Of a stretch of DNA of 64,000 bases, positions 59,630-64,000 are shown in pieces (the stretch's first letter is position 1; every line of letters begins with the position of its first letter). The translations under genes and the position numbers were made by a program. Source of the stretch: Acidobacteriaceae bacterium (lineage in GTDB: Bacteria; Acidobacteriota; Terriglobia; Terriglobales; Acidobacteriaceae); contig PLCO01000006.1 of NCBI GenBank assembly GCA_003134815.1, positions 1-64,000 on the forward strand, written 5' to 3'. The notes beneath the pieces were generated by a model, which saw only the letters and a list, made by a program, of their open reading frames with translations, did not search any database and was not told where the DNA came from.

Positions 59630-60598
59630 GTGAAGGTATTGATTACGGGCGGCGCCGGCTATATTGGCGCCACACTCACCCCTTTTTTACTCGCTGCCGG
59701 CCATCAGGTCCGCGTGCTCGACCATCTTGCACATGGCGGCCAATCGCTTCTTGGCGTGTGGGCGCATCCAGGATTTGAATTCATTGGTGGAGATATTCGC
59801 GATCGGGAAGTTGTGCGAGCCGCCGTCGCGGGCCGGGACGCCGTTGTCCATTTGGCGGCAATTGTGGGCGATCCGGCCTGTGCGCGCCAGCCCGATCTGG
59901 CCCGTGTCATTAACCTTGATGCGCCGCTGGCTTTGATCGCCGAGAGCCAGAGCGCTGGAGTTGAGCGGTTCATCTTCGCCTCTACTTGCAGCAATTATGG
60001 AAAAATGAAGGGCACCGATCAGTATGTGGACGAGGAGTCCGAGCTGAGCCCCGTGTCTCTTTACGCCGAGACCAAGGTCGCCGTTGAAAGAGCCCTGCTG
60101 GGGAGCGGCTCAAGCAGGAATTGGTGCCCGACGCCATTGCGGTTCGCAACTATTTACGGCGTGTCGCCCCGCATGCGCTTCGACCTCACGGTCAACGAAT
60201 TCACCATGGAGATGATGACGAACAAGCAACTCAAAGTGTACGGCGAGCAGTTTTGGCGTCCCTATGTGCACGTCCGTGATGCCGCTGGCGCCATCGATCT
60301 GGTTCTCAATGCTTCACCGGCAATCGTAGGGGCGCAGGTCTTCAACATCGGCGCAACGGATCAAAACTTTCAGAAAAAACAACTCGTCGAAATGATTCGC
60401 CCGTACGCGCCGGATGCGGTTGTCGAGTTTGTTCATAAAGCTGAGGACCCTCGCGACTACCGCGTGTCTTTCGCTAAGATCACAAACCAACTTGGATTTA
60501 AGACCACTCGCACGGTCGCTCAGGGCATTGCGGAGGTCGTGCAGCTGGTTCGCGAAAACATCATCGACAATTTTGCACACCAGAAATACCGCAATTGA
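59630..60598 (+). CDS. NAD-dependent epimerase/dehydratase (extended SDR)
   Basis: A 322-residue extended SDR. The cofactor loop is VLITGGAGYIGATLTPFLL (GGXGYIG), then GGDIRDREVV and VVHLAAIVGDPACARQP. FASTCSNYGKMKG supplies the Ser/Thr and YAETKVAVERAL the catalytic Tyr-Lys. It acts on a nucleotide sugar as 4,6-dehydratase or epimerase, in the nonulosonate block between the PtmE-like and LegC-like genes. It does not look like the classical LegB sequence, so which reaction it does is open. The GTG at 59630 has AGGTGAG upstream; the stop of the previous gene lies two bases before. Confidence 0.8.
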   Translation: MKVLITGGAGYIGATLTPFLLAAGHQVRVLDHLAHGGQSLLGVWAHPGFEFIGGDIRDREVVRAAVAGRDAVVHLAAIVGDPACARQPDLARVINLDAPLALIAESQSAGVERFIFASTCSNYGKMKGTDQYVDEESELSPVSLYAETKVAVERALLGSGSSRNWCPTPLRFATIYGVSPRMRFDLTVNEFTMEMMTNKQLKVYGEQFWRPYVHVRDAAGAIDLVLNASPAIVGAQVFNIGATDQNFQKKQLVEMIRPYAPDAVVEFVHKAEDPRDYRVSFAKITNQLGFKTTRTVAQGIAEVVQLVRENIIDNFAHQKYRN

Positions 60599-60606
60599 TC
60601 GCAAAT

Positions 60607-61788
60607 ATGACTGAAACCACACTATCCCAGGCACCTGTGACCGCCGAATTTATCCCATTGATCGAGCCTGAAATTCGCGGCAACGAACTGAAGTATGTCC
60701 GCGAATGCCTTGAAACTGGATGGGTCTCGTCCGCGGGAGCCTATGTGGACCGCTTCGAACAGATGGTGGCTCAACAGACCGGGTCCCGGCACGCCATTGC
60801 CACGGTCAACGGGACTTCGGCGCTCCATGTGGCGCTGCTCGTCGCAGGAGTTCAACCCGACGATGAAGTGCTGGTGTCGACTTTGACGTTCATCGCACCG
60901 GTCAATGCGATTCGATATGTTGGTGCGTGGCCGGTGTTCGTTGATGCGGAACCCGACTTTTGGCAGATGGATCCGGAGCGAGTCATCGAATTCCTGGAGA
61001 AAGAGTGCCGATGGACCGAGGGCGCTCTCTATAATCGCCACACTAAGCGGCGCGTCACCGCCATCATTCCAGTCCATATTCTCGGGCACCCGGTCGATCT
61101 GGACCCCATCTTGGCCGTCGCGCGGAAGTTTGGCCTGAAAGTGATCGAAGACGCCACTGAAGGTCTCGGCGCAACCTACAAAGATCGTCCCTTGGGTTCG
61201 TTAGCGGATATCGGTTGCTTTAGCTTCAATGGCAATAAGATCATAACCACCGGCGGCGGCGGCATGATCGTCACTGACAATGAGGAGTGGGCCAGAAAGT
61301 CAAAATACCTCACTACGCAGGCCAAGGACGATCCGATCGAATACATTCACGGAGAGATCGGGTATAACTATCGCTTACCCAATCTGCTTGCAGCAATGGG
61401 ATGCGCCCAAATGGAACAGTTAGTTGAATTCGTCGCCACTAAGCGACAAATCGCCGCCTGCTATAGCCAGAAACTGGCTAACGTTCCGGGAATCGTTCCG
61501 ATGAAGGCTGCTCCATGGGCCGGGAGTACCTATTGGATGTACACGATCCTCATCGAAGAGGATGTATATCGCATGGATTCCCGCCAACTGATGCGTAAGC
61601 TTGGTTCCCAAAAGATTCAATCCCGCCCACTTTGGCAACCGATTCATAAGTCCCCTGCCTACGCTTCGACAAATATCGTTGATTTGCCGGTGGCTGAGGG
61701 ACTTTTCCGCCGGGCGCTTAGTATCCCATGTTCAGTTGGGCTCAGTGATCCCGGTCAGGACAGGGTCATCACGGCCCTCACAAGTTAG
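60607..61788 (+). CDS. legC: PLP aminotransferase, LegC-like (DegT/DnrJ/EryC1/StrS)
   Basis: A 393-residue aminotransferase: FIPLIEPEIRGNELKYVRECLETGWVSSAGAYVDRFEQ is the LegC/PseC-type opening. HAIATVNGTSALHVAL and VIEDATEGLGATY (PLP-phosphate-binding Asp) follow, and the Schiff-base lysine lies in FSFNGNKIITTGGGGMI. It would place an amino group at C4 of a 4-keto-6-deoxy nucleotide sugar. The long insert typical of LegC (ECRWTEGALYNRHTKRRVTAIIPVHILGHP) is present. The ATG at 60607 is preferred; TTG 60595 would overlap the previous stop. Confidence 0.85.
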   Translation: MTETTLSQAPVTAEFIPLIEPEIRGNELKYVRECLETGWVSSAGAYVDRFEQMVAQQTGSRHAIATVNGTSALHVALLVAGVQPDDEVLVSTLTFIAPVNAIRYVGAWPVFVDAEPDFWQMDPERVIEFLEKECRWTEGALYNRHTKRRVTAIIPVHILGHPVDLDPILAVARKFGLKVIEDATEGLGATYKDRPLGSLADIGCFSFNGNKIITTGGGGMIVTDNEEWARKSKYLTTQAKDDPIEYIHGEIGYNYRLPNLLAAMGCAQMEQLVEFVATKRQIAACYSQKLANVPGIVPMKAAPWAGSTYWMYTILIEEDVYRMDSRQLMRKLGSQKIQSRPLWQPIHKSPAYASTNIVDLPVAEGLFRRALSIPCSVGLSDPGQDRVITALTS

Positions 61789-61943
61789 CCCATCGTTTTT
61801 AGACGTGCCACCAACGCACCTTAGACCCCCTCTCGGGAAAACCTCGCTTTGGAAAGTACACGAACAGTGAGATCGCCTGATCAAGTCAGCAGCGGCGAGT
61901 TCATCTCTGGCCGTCAGGGACATTTCAGAGAGAAGTAACAAGG

Positions 61944-63560
61944 ATGACACTGAAAGCGATTCAAATGTCCACCGAACGAATCGAGGCCACTCTGCCTCAA
62001 AAACGCAGTGCTGTGCTCTGGTGCAATTCGACTTTCGCCTTCGGAGCCGTCATTGTTCTGACTGTGGTTGCGGCAGTATGGCTGCGCTGGACGGGGCTTA
62101 ACTCACAGAGTATGTGGGCCGATGAGGGCTATACGACTTGGTTTTCGCAGTTCTCGCCCGCCAAGCAGTGGCATCTATTGCCTTGGGAGACTCAAGGTCC
62201 CGTCTATCACATCTTGCTTCATTATTGGGTCATTCTTTGGGGCACGTCGGTAGTATCGTTTCGGGCGCTCTCGGCACTATTTAGTACGCTATCGCTCGCA
62301 GCGTTTTATCTCATCGCGCGCAAAATGTGGCCGAGCCGAAGTTTTGTAATTCTCGGCTTATTGTTGTACTCATTGTCGTACTTTCAGATTTGGTACGCAA
62401 AGGAAACTAGGTGTTACGCCCTACTCGCATTCTTGTTACTTACAAGCGTGTATTGTGAACTACTTACTCTCGAGAAAGCAACGGTCCCTCGCCTGTGCGG
62501 TTTTGTCCTGGCCCTTGCTGCAACGTTGTACACCCACAATATGGCAATGTTTTACCTTCCAGGGTTCGTGGTTGTCTGGTTTGCCTACCCTTCGCAGATG
62601 GGACTCAGGACACGGATAAGAAGCGCCGTGGTTGTCGGGGCCATGGTGTTTCTGCTCTATCTTCCATGGTTGCCAATCCTAATCAAGCAGATAAGAGCGG
62701 TGCATGGGTATTATTGGGCGCCAAAGCCCTCAATTACTGATCTCTTGACGAGCCTTTGCACCTTCAGCGGCATCGACGAATGGGTTCTTCAGGGAGTGCA
62801 CCATTATGTCCCCATTCCGCGAGTGTTCGGCTTTTGGACTTGGATACCGATTCTTTTAGGCATCCTCGCACTCTGTTTAGTCGGGACTTGGAGGAATGCG
62901 TCCTTCGAGGATCGCCGAAAGAGCGTGTCCCTGCAAGTGTTCACGCTTATGCCGATTCTGCTGGTATTTCTGTGGAGTCGGATTTCCACTTCGGTTTATG
63001 TCAATCGTAACCTGATTGGCGCCTGCGCCTTGCTGCCGCTAGTGTTTTGCGCGCCGATTGCCGTGCAGATTGGGAATAAGAGGAAGGCTTTTGAAATCAT
63101 CGTGTGTGTCATTTTGGCAGGCACGGTCATCTCGTTGTGCTTGCATCGTGAGGACAAGGAAGACTGGCGTGGCGTCACAGTCTACTTATTGAAACTTCCG
63201 GAGCGGGAACGTCTCGTCGTCGTTCTTCAGCCATATTGTCAGATCCTTGTCCACTACTACTCGACTGAGCAATTCAACTCTTATCCGAAACCTGATATCA
63301 CCGGATTAGTCACGCAATTCACCGTTGCTCCCACTGGTCCTGGCATCCTCCCGGATCTTGCGAAGGCCGATCCGCTTACAATCCTGTCTCCAGCGATAAG
63401 CTCGCATAGATATAAAGAGATTGATGTCGCGTTGCAGCTTGAAAGGCTGCCAGTGAAAGTACAGGCGATCCCGGATTATTTAAAAGCACATTGTTCTTCC
63501 GTCGAAAGCGTAGAATTCGGCAGGATCGGTGTGTCGAGGTGCTTTCTACAGCCGAACTGA
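61944..63560 (+). CDS. GT39/ArnT-like membrane glycosyltransferase
   Basis: A 538-residue polytopic protein with about 11 helices. The first periplasmic loop has MWADEGYTTWFSQF with the acidic DE pair of the PMT/ArnT (GT-C) family; GPVYHILLHYWVILWG follows. The long C-terminal soluble part (about 400-538) would be periplasmic. Such enzymes use lipid-phosphate sugars as donors and modify the polymer or lipid on the periplasmic face. The N-terminal 25 residues are short and uncharged apart from TERIEATL. It is separated from legC by about 155 bases. Donor and acceptor unknown. Confidence 0.78.
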   Translation: MTLKAIQMSTERIEATLPQKRSAVLWCNSTFAFGAVIVLTVVAAVWLRWTGLNSQSMWADEGYTTWFSQFSPAKQWHLLPWETQGPVYHILLHYWVILWGTSVVSFRALSALFSTLSLAAFYLIARKMWPSRSFVILGLLLYSLSYFQIWYAKETRCYALLAFLLLTSVYCELLTLEKATVPRLCGFVLALAATLYTHNMAMFYLPGFVVVWFAYPSQMGLRTRIRSAVVVGAMVFLLYLPWLPILIKQIRAVHGYYWAPKPSITDLLTSLCTFSGIDEWVLQGVHHYVPIPRVFGFWTWIPILLGILALCLVGTWRNASFEDRRKSVSLQVFTLMPILLVFLWSRISTSVYVNRNLIGACALLPLVFCAPIAVQIGNKRKAFEIIVCVILAGTVISLCLHREDKEDWRGVTVYLLKLPERERLVVVLQPYCQILVHYYSTEQFNSYPKPDITGLVTQFTVAPTGPGILPDLAKADPLTILSPAISSHRYKEIDVALQLERLPVKVQAIPDYLKAHCSSVESVEFGRIGVSRCFLQPN

Positions 63561-63592
63561 GTTTCTGTCGACGCCTGAGGAACAAGATCTCT

Positions 63593-64000
63593 ATGCCTCC
63601 TTCGATCAACCTGACCTATTGCCGTGAAGACCTCGTCAGTTCCTTGAAGAGGGTCGGTCTGCGCTCCGGCGATGTGGTTTTCGTCGAGGCGTCTGGCGAT
63701 TCACTCGGTGAGCTGGCTGGCGGCTCTTCAGCGGAGTTGCAATGGGAATTGTATTACTCGGCTATGCGGGAAGTGGTTGGAATGGATGGCACATTATTGG
63801 TACCGGCGTTCTCCTTGTCATTTGAACGGAATGAAGAGTTTGACCCTGACAAGACTCGCAGCGTACAAGGGGCATCGAGTTCTTCTCGAGAATTCATCGA
63901 GTATTTCCGAACTCTGCCCGGAGCTGTGCGATCCGCTGATCCCAACTATTCCGTAGCCGGTCTTGGGCCAAGGGCGAAAGAACTCCTTTGCGACTTGCCG
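63593..64000 (+). CDS. AAC(3)-like sugar N-acetyltransferase (partial, runs off the window)
   Basis: 136 codons are visible, without stop, up to the last base. The protein begins MPPSINLTYCREDLVSSLKRVGLRSGDVVFVEAS and has DGTLLVPAFSLSFERNEEFDPDKT and FRTLPGAVRSADPNYSVAGLGPRA. These match the aminoglycoside 3-N-acetyltransferase fold (AAC(3)), which is widely used for sugar amines in polysaccharide loci. In this position it most probably acetylates a sugar amine of the nonulosonate or another precursor, rather than an antibiotic. GAGG precedes the ATG at some distance. Confidence 0.75.
   Translation, partial: MPPSINLTYCREDLVSSLKRVGLRSGDVVFVEASGDSLGELAGGSSAELQWELYYSAMREVVGMDGTLLVPAFSLSFERNEEFDPDKTRSVQGASSSSREFIEYFRTLPGAVRSADPNYSVAGLGPRAKELLCDLP

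Noticed and set aside
63593-64000. Aminoglycoside resistance gene
   Set aside because: The fold fits, but the position in a sugar-biosynthesis cluster makes sugar N-acetylation much more likely.
1-64000. tRNA, rRNA, insertion sequences or prophage genes
   Set aside because: None recognised; no transposase, integrase or structural RNA pattern was seen by eye, although short RNAs could be missed without a search.

Overview
The window is almost entirely one very large surface-polysaccharide (exopolysaccharide/capsule/O-antigen type) locus. It is preceded on the minus strand by three unrelated genes: two lipoproteins and a small DUF2203-type protein. The DNA is moderately GC-rich. A Gram-negative host is clear from the outer-membrane export protein, a beta-barrel and lipobox signal peptides. 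The lipoprotein styles (SH3-domain and beta-propeller) and the EPS core gene set, with two sigma-54-type activators and an ExeA-like ATPase, suggest an Acidobacteriota member (Terriglobia-like). This is inference from gene style; no rRNA or marker gene is present.

Layout: (1) 513-3771, minus strand: SH3 lipoprotein, beta-propeller lipoprotein, DUF2203 protein. (2) 4503-9100: sigma-54-type regulator with a degenerate receiver, a UDP-HexNAc 6-dehydrogenase, and a second, catalytically unusual sigma-54-type regulator. (3) 9505-17209: EPS assembly core: NusG-like antiterminator, Wza-type export protein, beta-barrel, GNVR chain-length protein, ExeA-like ATPase, BY-kinase and an initiating sugar-phosphate transferase with an N-terminal GGDEF-like domain. 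(4) 17437-28970: Gfo/Idh dehydrogenase, a fused acetyltransferase-aminotransferase, glycosyltransferases, a FemAB/GNAT-like protein, an asparagine-synthase homologue without Cys2, a membrane acyltransferase, a Wzy/ligase and a methyltransferase. (5) 29038-41691: AlgD-like GDP-mannose dehydrogenase, alpha/alpha-toroid protein, an FkbH-ACP-MaoC/SDR-LbH acylation cassette, a NodB-like protein, a glycosyltransferase, an OafA-SGNH acyltransferase and an FkbM methyltransferase. (6) 42021-53329: secreted beta-helix protein, Wzx flippase, glycosyltransferases, HddA-like kinase and a Wzm/Wzt ABC exporter. (7) 53416-64000: a nonulosonate (legionaminic/sialic-like) cluster with CMP-sugar synthetase, NeuB, NeuD, a PtmE-like nucleotidyltransferase with duplicated CBS modules, SDR and LegC-like aminotransferase. 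It is followed by a GT39-like membrane protein and an AAC(3)-like sugar acetyltransferase cut by the window end.

Working together, the genes would make several unusual precursors: a 2,3-diacetamido uronic acid (possibly amidated), GDP-mannuronate and a CMP-nonulosonate. Seven or eight glycosyltransferases would assemble them and would decorate the chain by acylation, methylation and possibly de-N-acetylation. Export would be through Wzx/Wzy/Wza-like machinery, with a Wzm/Wzt system also present.

The most interesting signals are the ACP-dependent acylation cassette (31622-35707), the WbpD-WbpE-type fusion that keeps an internal ribosome site and start, the Cys2-less AsnB homologue, the second sigma-54-type regulator with altered Walker B and GAFTGA loop, the duplicated CBS module on the nucleotidyltransferase, and the presence of both Wzx/Wzy and ABC export in one locus. 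All functions are read from sequence motifs and memory of families; no search was run.
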